From contig NZ_JAOTEM010000004.1 of assembly GCF_025628985.1 (NCBI RefSeq), forward strand, positions 248,001-312,000: DNA of 64,000 nt, given 5' to 3'. The notes below the pieces were generated by a model, which did no database searches, had not been told where the DNA came from, and was given only the letters and a program-made list of their open reading frames with translations. Each line of letters opens with the position of its first letter. Within the stretch, counting starts at the first letter, position 1. Below, in pieces: positions 36,002-43,655 of this stretch. The position numbers and the translations under genes are program-made. This DNA comes from Chryseobacterium edaphi (GTDB taxonomy: Bacteria; Bacteroidota; Bacteroidia; Flavobacteriales; Weeksellaceae).

Positions 36002-37393
36002 TTAGTAACCCAAAATTTTCAAAATATCTTCAGGTTCCTGTCTTTCTCTGAAAATCTCATATTGAAACTCACCGTTTTCATCTTTTTGAATCAGGATGTG
36101 TCTCGGTTGAGGCATCAAACAGTGGTGAACTCCGCCGTAACCACCAATCGTTTCCTGATAAGCTCCCGTGTGGAAAAAACCAATGTACAAAGGTTTTGTA
36201 TCGCTGAAAACAGGTAAATAAATGGCGTTTGTATGTTGTTCAGAATTATAATAATCATCAGAATCACAAGTTAATCCGCCCAAGAAAACTCTTTCGTAAG
36301 AATCTTCCCAACGGTTCAGAGGAAGCATGATAAAGTGTCTTGAAATTGCCCAAGTATCTGGAAGTGTAGTCATGAAAGATGAATCGATCATATTCCACTT
36401 TTCTCTGTCGTTCTGACGTTTCTGAGAAATGATTTTATATAAATTAGCACCGCTTTCTCCTACTGTAAAGCTTCCAAACTCTGTGTAAATATTCGGTTCT
36501 TCTACTCCTTCTTCTTCACAGAATTTTTTGATTTGAGAAACGATTTCCTCAACCATATACTGGTAGTCGTAATCGAAATTCAGAGAAGTTTTAATTGGAA
36601 AACCACCACCGATATTCAATGAATTAACTTCAGGAGCAATTTTTTTCAAACGTGCGTACACACGAAGACATTTGTACAGTTCATTCCAATAATACGCCGT
36701 GTCTTTGATTCCTGTATTGATGAAAAAGTGAAGCATTTTCAGTCTTGCATTCGGGTGTTCTGCAATTTTCTGACTGTAATATGGGATAATGTCTTTGTAC
36801 CCAATTCCTAATCTTGAGGTATAAAATTCGAATTTCGGCTCTTCCTCAGAAGCAATTCTGATTCCGATATCGAAAGTGGTATCAATGCTTTCCGTTAATT
36901 TATCAAGTTCACGGTAATTATCTAAGATTGGCGTGATGTTTTCAAAACCACTGTTGATCATATCTGAAATTTTAGCCAGATAATCATCGGTTTTAAAACC
37001 GTTGCAGATCACTTCAATATCCTTGGTCACTTTACCTTCGTTGTAAAGTGATTTTACAATATCCATATCGTAAGCTGACGAAGTTTCAATAGAAATATCG
37101 TTCTTCAAAGCTTCTTCAATCACAAATTTGAAATGGCTGGATTTTGTACAGTAACAGTATCTGTAGTTTTTTTTGTAATCGATTTTCTCAAAAGCTTCCT
37201 TAAACCAGCCTTTTGCTTTCTGAATATTTTGAGAAATCTTCGGGAGGTAACTTACCTTAAGAGGCGTTCCAAACTTCTCAACAACTTCCATCAAAGGAAT
37301 ATCGTGAAAAGACAAATTGTTCTCAGAAACATTGAATTCTTCCGTTGGAAAATACAATGTCTGATCAATAAGTTCCGAGTATTTTATTTTCAT
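36002..37393 (-). CDS. Arginine decarboxylase-like PLP fold III enzyme
   Basis: This 463-aa protein belongs to the alanine-racemase-fold PLP enzymes. The Schiff-base lysine is likely in YCYCTKSSHFKFV. NSLNIGGGFPIKTSL is the glycine loop that holds the PLP phosphate, and GLTCDSDDYY is the C-terminal metal or substrate region (cysteine-Asp). This matches the short biosynthetic arginine decarboxylases of Bacteroidota, about 460-470 aa. The enzyme would make agmatine for polyamines. Ornithine, lysine or diaminopimelate as substrate cannot be excluded on sequence alone, but no agmatine-processing gene is adjacent. It is alone on the minus strand. Confidence 0.8.
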   Translation of the reverse strand: MKIKYSELIDQTLYFPTEEFNVSENNLSFHDIPLMEVVEKFGTPLKVSYLPKISQNIQKAKGWFKEAFEKIDYKKNYRYCYCTKSSHFKFVIEEALKNDISIETSSAYDMDIVKSLYNEGKVTKDIEVICNGFKTDDYLAKISDMINSGFENITPILDNYRELDKLTESIDTTFDIGIRIASEEEPKFEFYTSRLGIGYKDIIPYYSQKIAEHPNARLKMLHFFINTGIKDTAYYWNELYKCLRVYARLKKIAPEVNSLNIGGGFPIKTSLNFDYDYQYMVEEIVSQIKKFCEEEGVEEPNIYTEFGSFTVGESGANLYKIISQKRQNDREKWNMIDSSFMTTLPDTWAISRHFIMLPLNRWEDSYERVFLGGLTCDSDDYYNSEQHTNAIYLPVFSDTKPLYIGFFHTGAYQETIGGYGGVHHCLMPQPRHILIQKDENGEFQYEIFRERQEPEDILKILGY

Positions 37394-37512
37394 TTTCTGA
37401 CAAGTGAATTAAGAATGCAAAATTGCTAAAAAAGTTTGATTTTTTAGTTTTAAATTTTCTTAAAGTTTTCACAGATTTATAATCACTTAAATCGGTATTT
37501 TCTATGTAAAAA

Positions 37513-38142
37513 TCAGAGATAATCTCTTCCTATAAATACAAGCAAATCTCCTTTTTCATATTCTATCAAAACATTATCTTCAAGTGCAAAATTTCTAGTA
37601 CCAATTCTTGTGGTAATACTCAGATTTTCATTGGTTAATGGCCAGTTCAGACCTTTAGTTGTTACATTTTCAACAAGAGGAAAAGGATACAGTGAAACGA
37701 GTTTGTTTTTCACATTTTTTAAAACAAAAGTTTTGGGTATAAAAAAATATTCAGAAAACTCGTCATAAAATTTTATGCTTAAATTTTCTTTAAATGAATA
37801 AGCAACCGTTAGATTTCCCAAAAAATGATCCTGTTCTCCTCCACTTCCGCCAAAAACATCGATATCTTTGAAGCCTTTTTCTGCAATAATTTCTAAAGCT
37901 TTATGAAAATCGGTCTTTTCCTGATCGGGAGTAAAAATAAATTTATCTTCATATACATTTTCATCTGCCCCTGAATGCGAATCAAAATCACCCGAGATAA
38001 AATCCAGTTTTTCTAAAGGGAAATGCAGATTTTTCAGATAATGAAAAGCCCCGTCTGTGCAGGCAATCAAATCATAATCTTCAGGGTTTGGAAGTGATTT
38101 TGGAGCGTCACCGTTGATGAATAATAAAACTTTTCTGCTCAT
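37513..38142 (-). CDS. Thiamine diphosphokinase
   Basis: This 209-aa protein is a thiamine pyrophosphokinase: ACTDGAFHYLKNL, FISGDFDSHSG (the GDFDS metal motif) and TDFHKALEII are all typical, and a beta-sandwich C-terminal part is present. It transfers pyrophosphate from ATP to thiamine in the cytosol to make thiamine diphosphate. Its ATG overlaps the TGA of the upstream TPR gene by four bases (ATGA), which suggests coupled translation within a three-gene operon with the adenosyltransferase. Confidence 0.9.
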   Translation of the reverse strand: MSRKVLLFINGDAPKSLPNPEDYDLIACTDGAFHYLKNLHFPLEKLDFISGDFDSHSGADENVYEDKFIFTPDQEKTDFHKALEIIAEKGFKDIDVFGGSGGEQDHFLGNLTVAYSFKENLSIKFYDEFSEYFFIPKTFVLKNVKNKLVSLYPFPLVENVTTKGLNWPLTNENLSITTRIGTRNFALEDNVLIEYEKGDLLVFIGRDYL

Positions 38143-38777
38143 TTTGTAGTTTTATTAATCATTTCTTCAATATTCTGCTGAGTTGTAATAATCCATTTCC
38201 CAACATTTTTGCCGGGTCTTTTCTCTTCCACTTTTTTTATAAAACTTTTTGCATCAATACTATCTTCTGCATCGGGTTGCAGTTCTACATATTTTTTGTA
38301 GGTTTCCAGCATACGGTCAACTTCCTGATAAGTGAGACCTTCCGAATACAACAGCTTTCTGTAAGATCTTCCGACATAATAATTTACCGCAAAATACTGC
38401 TGTGAATTTGAATCAATTAAATTGTAAGCTTTTTCAAAATAATCGATCGCTTTTCTGAAATCCGGCTTGCTTTTGCTGAAATTATTGATTCCGCCATACC
38501 AAAGTGCAGCCGTGAATTCCGGCTGTTTGACTAAAATCTCACCAATTATTTTTTCTGCTTCATCATTTTTATCCTGATTGATTAAAGCCAAAGCCAACTG
38601 CGATTTTAAAATCGGGTTTTCGGGATCTTCTTTCAATCCTTTCCTAAAAGTAGTTTCAGCATCAGAAAATTTATTTTTGGATATCAATTCGTTTCCTTCG
38701 TCAAGATAAACCGTAATATCCTGACAAAAGAATGAGTGAGAAAACACAATTAGTAAGAGTAGAAATATCTTTTTCAT
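38139..38777 (-). CDS. Exported tetratricopeptide repeat protein
   Basis: This 212-aa protein begins with a signal peptide (MKKIFLLLLIVFSHSFFCQ) and has at least four TPR-like helix pairs (GNELISKNKFSDAETTF, LALINQDKNDEAEKIIGEIL, DYFEKAYNLI). The start at 38777 is chosen for the signal peptide, although the frame stays open 24 codons upstream into the neighbouring gene. It is likely periplasmic and a scaffold; the function is unknown. It lies between the adenosyltransferase gene (1 base upstream) and the thiamine diphosphokinase gene (4-base overlap). Confidence 0.85.
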   Translation of the reverse strand: MKKIFLLLLIVFSHSFFCQDITVYLDEGNELISKNKFSDAETTFRKGLKEDPENPILKSQLALALINQDKNDEAEKIIGEILVKQPEFTAALWYGGINNFSKSKPDFRKAIDYFEKAYNLIDSNSQQYFAVNYYVGRSYRKLLYSEGLTYQEVDRMLETYKKYVELQPDAEDSIDAKSFIKKVEEKRPGKNVGKWIITTQQNIEEMINKTTK

Positions 38778-38778
38778 A

Positions 38779-39348
38779 TTATCTCTCGTTCGGATTCCAG
38801 TATTCTTCCGGTTCGTTGTTGATTTTTGAAATGTATCTCGCCAAAACAAAAAGATAATCTGAAAGTCTGTTTAAATATTTAATCAATTCCGGTCGCACTT
38901 CTTCCGATTCATTTAAAAAAACCAATGACCGTTCTGCTCTTCTGCAAATCGTTCTTGCGGCGTGTAAAAATGTTGCAGATTTTCCGCCTCCGGGAAGGAT
39001 GAAATATTGTAATGGTTCTAGTTTTTCCTCAAAAGCATCCATCCAGTTTTCTAATTCTTCAATTTCTGTATCGGAAATAATTAACGGAAGACGGGATTTT
39101 CCATTCGCTAACATCAGTTTATCAACAGGAGTTGCTGCTTCAGAACCGACTGTAAATAAGTCAAACTGAATTTTTTTCAGTTGCTTTAAAACCTCATCGT
39201 CCGTAATATGACTCTTTGAAATTCCGATAAATGAATTGAGCTCATCAATATTTCCGTAGCTTTCTACTCTTGCGCTGGCTTTAGAAACTCTGGTTCCACC
39301 ATATAAAGCGGTTTGTCCTTTATCTCCTGTCTTAGTATATATTTTCAT
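38779..39348 (-). CDS. Cob(I)yrinic acid a,c-diamide adenosyltransferase (PduO type)
   Basis: This 189-aa protein is an ATP:cob(I)alamin adenosyltransferase of the PduO kind: MKIYTKTGDKGQTALYGGTRVSKAS is the ATP-binding N-terminus, and the C-terminal helix bundle has AARTICRRAERSLV and LNRLSDYLFVLARY. It makes adenosylcobalamin in the cytosol. The start at 39348 gives the family N-terminus; the frame is open 13 codons further. It is the first gene of the operon with the TPR protein and thiamine diphosphokinase. No cobalamin riboswitch was seen upstream. Confidence 0.92.
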   Translation of the reverse strand: MKIYTKTGDKGQTALYGGTRVSKASARVESYGNIDELNSFIGISKSHITDDEVLKQLKKIQFDLFTVGSEAATPVDKLMLANGKSRLPLIISDTEIEELENWMDAFEEKLEPLQYFILPGGGKSATFLHAARTICRRAERSLVFLNESEEVRPELIKYLNRLSDYLFVLARYISKINNEPEEYWNPNER

Positions 39349-39469
39349 AGGTAAATTATCATGGTTTCTGAATGCCCAATCAATCAAGGCTTTTTCATGA
39401 TACTAAATTAGTTTTTTTTACAAAGAGGAAAAAATGAAAACCCAAATGTTCTGAAAAAAACTGAATTCC

Positions 39470-39538
39470 TAGCCCGGATAGAAGCGGCATCCTTTTTTTG
39501 AAAAAAAAAGATACAGCGGATAGCCGGATTAAGCTCCT
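39470..39538. repeat. Intergenic hairpin repeat family C, copy 2
   Basis: TAGCCCGGATAGAAGCGGC..AAGCTCCT is the reverse complement of 17318-17413 without its 32-base insert. It contains the CCTTTTTTT / AAAAAAAAAG block. Confidence 0.7.
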
Positions 39539-39560
39539 AAAAAATTTAATAAAATAAAAA

Positions 39561-39583
39561 GACCAACCCCGAAAGATTGGCCT
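39561..39583 (-). terminator. Orphan minus-strand terminator-like hairpin
   Basis: On the minus strand GGCCAAT..GTTGGTC forms a stem of about seven bases followed by TTTTTATTTT, with no gene ending upstream of it. It may end a small RNA. Confidence 0.4.
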
Positions 39584-39741
39584 CACTCAAAATTATTTAT
39601 CTACCTCTACATATTTTCGTTTGAAACATTTGTGTATCGGATATCCATCTAACGTGAGAAATATATAATTATTTGAAAAGAAATAAAATAATTTTTAAAC
39701 ATAAAAAACCCTACTGACAAACTGTTGTCATCACCGGTTCA

Positions 39742-39749
39742 TACCTTTG
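39742..39749 (+). promoter_or_regulatory. Putative -7 box of the DinB gene
   Basis: TACCTTTG matches TAnnTTTG 30 bases before the DinB start. A TTG 14 bases upstream is closer than the usual spacing. Confidence 0.45.
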
Positions 39750-39779
39750 TCTTAACATTAACAAATAATACAAAACATT

Positions 39780-40271
39780 ATGACAACTACAGCGACAGCA
39801 ACGAAACAGTTTATCTCTTCAGCACAATTATTAGAACATTGGCAAGGTCACAGAAATCTGACAAGAAGAGTGATTGAAATGTTCCCTGAAAAAGAATTAT
39901 TCGAATTTTCAATTGGCGGAATGAGACCATTTGCAAAATTAGCCATAGAATTGATCAGCATTGCAGGTCCGGCTTTGAAAGGAATTGTTGAGACACAGGA
40001 AAATGAATTTTCTGAAGAAGCTTTTCAACCAAAAACGAAAGAAGAAATTTTAACAAAATGGGATTCTGAAACGGAAGTGATTAATCATTATTTTAACCAA
40101 ATCTCAGAAGAAAGATTTCAGGAAACTTTTAATTTATTTGGTCAATACGAATTTCCGGTGTATCAAAATATCCTTTATTTTGTGGATAATGAAGTTCATC
40201 ACCGCGGACAAGGATTTGTTTATCTAAGAGCTTTAGGAATTGAACCTCCTTTTTTCTGGGAAAGATTCTAA
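39780..40271 (+). CDS. DinB family protein
   Basis: This 163-aa four-helix-bundle protein has the DinB-type metal-binding histidines: a helix with LLEHWQGHRNLTRRVIE at the N-terminus and VDNEVHHRGQGFVYLRALG near the C-terminus, giving the usual three-His site. Many DinB proteins bind Ni or Zn and act as thiol-dependent S-transferases or are damage-inducible; this one's role is unknown. It is followed by a long imperfect hairpin and a WYL regulator on the opposite strand. Confidence 0.88.
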   Translation: MTTTATATKQFISSAQLLEHWQGHRNLTRRVIEMFPEKELFEFSIGGMRPFAKLAIELISIAGPALKGIVETQENEFSEEAFQPKTKEEILTKWDSETEVINHYFNQISEERFQETFNLFGQYEFPVYQNILYFVDNEVHHRGQGFVYLRALGIEPPFFWERF

Positions 40272-40325
40272 GGCTTCCCAAATATCACACGGATCTACTT
40301 AGGATAAATCTCTGCTAATAAATTA

Positions 40326-40396
40326 CTCCTACAGATTTTGCAGATGAAGCAGATTAAATTCAAAAAATCTGTGATGATCTGTGTAATCTGTAGGAG
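40326..40396. repeat. Long imperfect inverted repeat (family D) between DinB and WYL genes
   Basis: CTCCTACAGATT...CAGAT...CAGATT on the left pairs with AATCTG..ATCTG..AATCTGTAGGAG on the right: two arms of about 32 bases with a few mismatches. It ends 3 bases before the WYL stop codon and may serve as a bidirectional terminator. Confidence 0.7.
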
Positions 40397-40399
40397 GTT

Positions 40400-41359
40400 T
40401 TATTCAATATCATAAGTTTCAGATATCTTCTGAACCAAATTTTTCATTTTGATTTTTAAAAGTTCCGGTTCTAAAATTGTGGCGTAGTCTGCGAAAGTAA
40501 TCAACCAGCGTGGAAATCCTTCGTCAATCCATTCTGTTTCGAAAGTCATTTCAATGCCTTGCTCAGTTTCTTTCTCTGAAATCAATCCGTAATAGCTTTT
40601 AGAATTAATCAAATATCCCATGATTTTTTTATCGACCAGCAATTTTACTGTTGTGATTGTTTTTGAGGCAATTCTCCTGTGGTCATTGATTTTTCCATAT
40701 TCCTGTGAAAAAGATATCTCAGTCTTGGAGATTTTCAAAATCCTATCGACTCTGAACTGTCTGAAATCTTTTCTCAGCGTACAAAAAGCCATAATGTACC
40801 AATAGGTAAATTCGTAAAAAATCCCAACCGCTTCAATGGTTCGGTTTGAAACCTGTCCGTCAACGCTTTGGTATTCGATAGAAAGCTGCTTTTTTTCGGC
40901 AATACTTTCAAGAATAATCGGAATCACATTTTTTATAGAATCATCTGATTTCGGACTGTAATCAAAAATATCAATCTGATTTTCGATATTCTGAATTAAA
41001 TTTTTATCTGAATTTCTCAAGACCGAACGCAGTTTTTCCATTGCAGTTTTATAGTGGTTTCCCAAACTTTCATGCGAAAATTTTTGCATCAGTTTTTCTG
41101 CAGTGATAAAACTCAAAACTTCTTCTTTGGTAAACATTACAGGCGGAAGTTTATAGCCTTCCATCAGAGAATAACCACTTCCCGCCTCGCCAACAATAGG
41201 AATTCCGGCGTTTTCTAATGTCTTAATGTCACGATAAATTGTTCTTACGCTCACTTCGAATTTTTCCGCCAAATCCTGCGCTCTTACAATAGGTTTTGAT
41301 TGTAATTGAGTGAGAATAGCGGTAACACGGTCGAGTTTTTTTAAGTAATGATCCTGCAT
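40400..41359 (-). CDS. WYL domain-containing transcriptional regulator (YafY family)
   Basis: This 319-aa protein has an N-terminal winged helix-turn-helix (about 10-65; RAQDLAEKFEVSVRTIYRDI, then GIPIVGEAGSGYSL) and a WYL domain. The WYL centre lies at about 175-215 (YWYIMAFCTLRKDFRQFRVDRI), and a C-terminal extension has GFPRWLITFADYATI. WYL domains sense small ligands or nucleic acids and often control DNA damage or defence genes. It converges with the DinB gene, so it may or may not regulate it; the only upstream neighbour on this side is a MITE-like repeat. Confidence 0.88.
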   Translation of the reverse strand: MQDHYLKKLDRVTAILTQLQSKPIVRAQDLAEKFEVSVRTIYRDIKTLENAGIPIVGEAGSGYSLMEGYKLPPVMFTKEEVLSFITAEKLMQKFSHESLGNHYKTAMEKLRSVLRNSDKNLIQNIENQIDIFDYSPKSDDSIKNVIPIILESIAEKKQLSIEYQSVDGQVSNRTIEAVGIFYEFTYWYIMAFCTLRKDFRQFRVDRILKISKTEISFSQEYGKINDHRRIASKTITTVKLLVDKKIMGYLINSKSYYGLISEKETEQGIEMTFETEWIDEGFPRWLITFADYATILEPELLKIKMKNLVQKISETYDIE

Positions 41360-41441
41360 TTATTTGTAGGTATTAATCAGACGATCCAAATTTACTTCAA
41401 TCTTAATTAAATTTAAACTTTTAAAATATTGAATGTTTTTT

Positions 41442-41576
41442 TTAAACCATTAAGATTTAATAAGTTATTTAGTTTGATTAAGGAAATATCTAAAGATATT
41501 CATTAAGCAAACTTTTAAATTCAGATTGATCTGAACCTTAAAAAACCTTATCAGCTAAAAGATCTTAATGGTTTAA
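41442..41576. repeat. MITE-like repeat family A, copy 2
   Basis: This 135-base element has 15-bp perfect terminal inverted repeats (TTAAACCATTAAGAT / ATCTTAATGGTTTAA). Inside is the palindrome TTCAGA..TCTGAA where copies 1 and 3 have TCAA..TTGA. It contains no reading frame and lies between the WYL gene start and the ABC transporter gene end. Confidence 0.85.
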
Positions 41577-41588
41577 GTTATTGTTAGA

Positions 41589-43394
41589 TTAATTTTTGAA
41601 CGTATTGAACAATTTATCCAAATTTAAACTTCTCGCAGAAGCATCAAAAATTTCTCTGTACGTTCCGTCTTTCTCGAAAAGTTCGTCATGAGTTCCGCTT
41701 TCTACAACGTGACCTTTTTTCATCACATAAATTTTATCTGAATCTAAAATCTGAGAAAGCGAGTGCGAAATAATGACAACCGTTCTTCCGGCTTTGATCG
41801 CATCTAAAGAATTTTTGATCTGTTCGGTTGCAATCGCATCGAGACTTGCAGTCGGTTCGTCAAGGAAAATAATTGGCGGATTTTTCAAAAATAATCTTGC
41901 AATCGCAATTCTTTGTTGTTGTCCACCGGAAAGTTGGGTTGCATCGTGATGATACTTTTCCGGAAGATCGATGATCTGATCGTGGAGATATGCTTTTTTG
42001 GCAGCTTCCTGAATTTCTTCAAAACTTGCATTCATATTTCCATAACGGATGTTGTCTTCAATACTTCCCTGAAAAATGTGATTTTTCTGTAAAACCAAAC
42101 CAAGATCGTTTCTTAAATATGAATTTTCAAAATCATTTAAATCAACTTTATCCAGCAAAATTTCTCCAGAATCAGGAAGATAAAATTTACATAAAAGATT
42201 AATGATTGTTGATTTTCCTGCACCGCTTAGTCCAACCAAAGCTGTTGTTTTACCATTTTCGATCATCATAGAAACATCATTCAACGCCTTTGTACCATTT
42301 GGATAAGTGAAATTGACATTTTTTAATTCAAAATTTCCTGTGATTTTACTTTCGATGAAAGTTCCGTTGGGTTCTGCTTCGTTTTCAGCGTGTAAAATAT
42401 CAAAATATCCTTCAGCATAAATCATGGCATCATTCATATCATCATAAATCCTATGTAACTGCCGAATTGGAGCCGAAACATTATTAAACAACATAATATG
42501 AAGCATAATTGCGCCAATCGTCATCTGCTGATCCAAAACCAGATAAACCGTCAAAAGTATAATCAAAACTACCCCAAACTGTTCAATAAAAGTCTTTAAA
42601 CCATCATAAATAAAATTGGTTTTTCGGGTAAACATCTGGCTGTCCATCAACTGCATCTGAAGGTCATACTGTTTCTTCCCTTCAAATTTTTCACGGACAA
42701 AACTTTTAATCACCATAATTGAATTGATTAAATTTAAAAGTCCCGAAGTTTTTTGTTCACGCTGATTTCTCAACTGACGGCGAACCCCGCCCAGCTTTTT
42801 AGCCTGTAACGAACTGATATAAAAGTAGATCGGAACGATGATCGTAGAAACAATTCCGACATATACGTTCTGCATATACATGATGATCAAAGCAATAAAT
42901 GCATTTGAAAACAATGGCAACATATCAATAAAAAAGTTCTGCACCAGTTTTGTCAGGCTTTCAATTCCTCTATCGATTCTGATTTGCAGTTTTCCCGATT
43001 CGTGGTTTTCGTCGTTGAAATAGGCAACTTTATACGTCAGAATTTTATCAATTGCTGATTGAGCCAAAACCGAACTTACGTTGATTCTTATTTTTTCGCC
43101 ATAAAATTTCTGCCCGAAATTGATGAAAATATTCAATAATTCTTTACCCAATAAAATGATTGAGATGATAATCAAAATATGAATTCCTTCGTTCATCGGA
43201 TCAGGCAAATGAGTCAGTTTTGTTACTTCATCAACTGTATATTTTAAAACTAAAGGATTGACCTGCGCTGCTAAAGCTCCAAGAAAAGTAAGAAACAGTG
43301 TTCCGTAAATCATTAAACGGTAAGGTTTAATAAAAGGAATCAACTGTTTGTAAATTCCGAATAAGGTGACTGTTCTATTGAAGGGTTTTGCCAT
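41589..43394 (-). CDS. ABC transporter, fused membrane and ATPase domains (exporter type)
   Basis: This 601-aa half-transporter has an N-terminal six-helix membrane domain (about 20-320) and a C-terminal nucleotide-binding domain. The P-loop is in TTALVGLSGAGKSTIINL, the signature in QLSGGQQQRIAIARL, the Walker B in IIFLDEPTASLDA, and the switch histidine in VVIISHSLSQ. It resembles MsbA-like and lipid or drug exporters, and works as a dimer in the inner membrane. The substrate is not known. It is flanked on both sides by MITE-like repeats. Confidence 0.93.
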   Translation of the reverse strand: MAKPFNRTVTLFGIYKQLIPFIKPYRLMIYGTLFLTFLGALAAQVNPLVLKYTVDEVTKLTHLPDPMNEGIHILIIISIILLGKELLNIFINFGQKFYGEKIRINVSSVLAQSAIDKILTYKVAYFNDENHESGKLQIRIDRGIESLTKLVQNFFIDMLPLFSNAFIALIIMYMQNVYVGIVSTIIVPIYFYISSLQAKKLGGVRRQLRNQREQKTSGLLNLINSIMVIKSFVREKFEGKKQYDLQMQLMDSQMFTRKTNFIYDGLKTFIEQFGVVLIILLTVYLVLDQQMTIGAIMLHIMLFNNVSAPIRQLHRIYDDMNDAMIYAEGYFDILHAENEAEPNGTFIESKITGNFELKNVNFTYPNGTKALNDVSMMIENGKTTALVGLSGAGKSTIINLLCKFYLPDSGEILLDKVDLNDFENSYLRNDLGLVLQKNHIFQGSIEDNIRYGNMNASFEEIQEAAKKAYLHDQIIDLPEKYHHDATQLSGGQQQRIAIARLFLKNPPIIFLDEPTASLDAIATEQIKNSLDAIKAGRTVVIISHSLSQILDSDKIYVMKKGHVVESGTHDELFEKDGTYREIFDASARSLNLDKLFNTFKN

Positions 43395-43486
43395 TAATTG
43401 GTGTTAAGAGAAAAACGTACCGTTTCTCAGAGAAAAGGTACGTCTTATTATTTTTTAGGGCAAATATTTTAATTTATCTTTTTTCT

Positions 43487-43626
43487 AAACATTCAGATAA
43501 TTAAATTTTTAAGGACAAAATAGTTCATAATTTTTAAAGATTCACTTTCGTAAATTATTAAGCTTTTCGCTTAAATCAATTTATTGATTCTTAACCATTC
43601 TTACTTGCTGAATTTTCTTAATGGTA
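43487..43626. repeat. MITE-like repeat family A, copy 3
   Basis: The 140-base element lies between the ABC transporter and lptB genes. It shares with copy 1 the order TTTTTAAGGA, ATTAAGC..GCTT, TCAA..TTGA, TTCTTA and TCTTAATG. Its ends (AAACATTCAGA / TCTTAATGGT) pair less well than those of copies 1 and 2. It lies 53 bases after no coding sequence and 30 before the lptB stop. Confidence 0.75.
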
Positions 43627-43655
43627 AAATTTTTCATTAAATTATAAAGAGGTAT

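Larger units (their letters stand above)
39349..39779. other. Intergenic region between divergent genes; repeat and orphan terminator
   Basis: The 431 bases between the divergent adenosyltransferase and DinB genes hold repeat family C copy 2 (39470-39538), a minus-strand terminator-like hairpin (39561-39583) that follows no gene, and the DinB promoter. On the minus strand about 90 bases between 39660 and 39570 could be a short transcript; the only frame is a 13-codon one. No other gene is seen. Confidence 0.5.

Noticed and set aside
39349..39779. Cobalamin riboswitch upstream of the adenosyltransferase
   Set aside because: No B12-box-like GCCACTG or conserved multi-stem core was found; the region holds only the family C repeat and an orphan hairpin.
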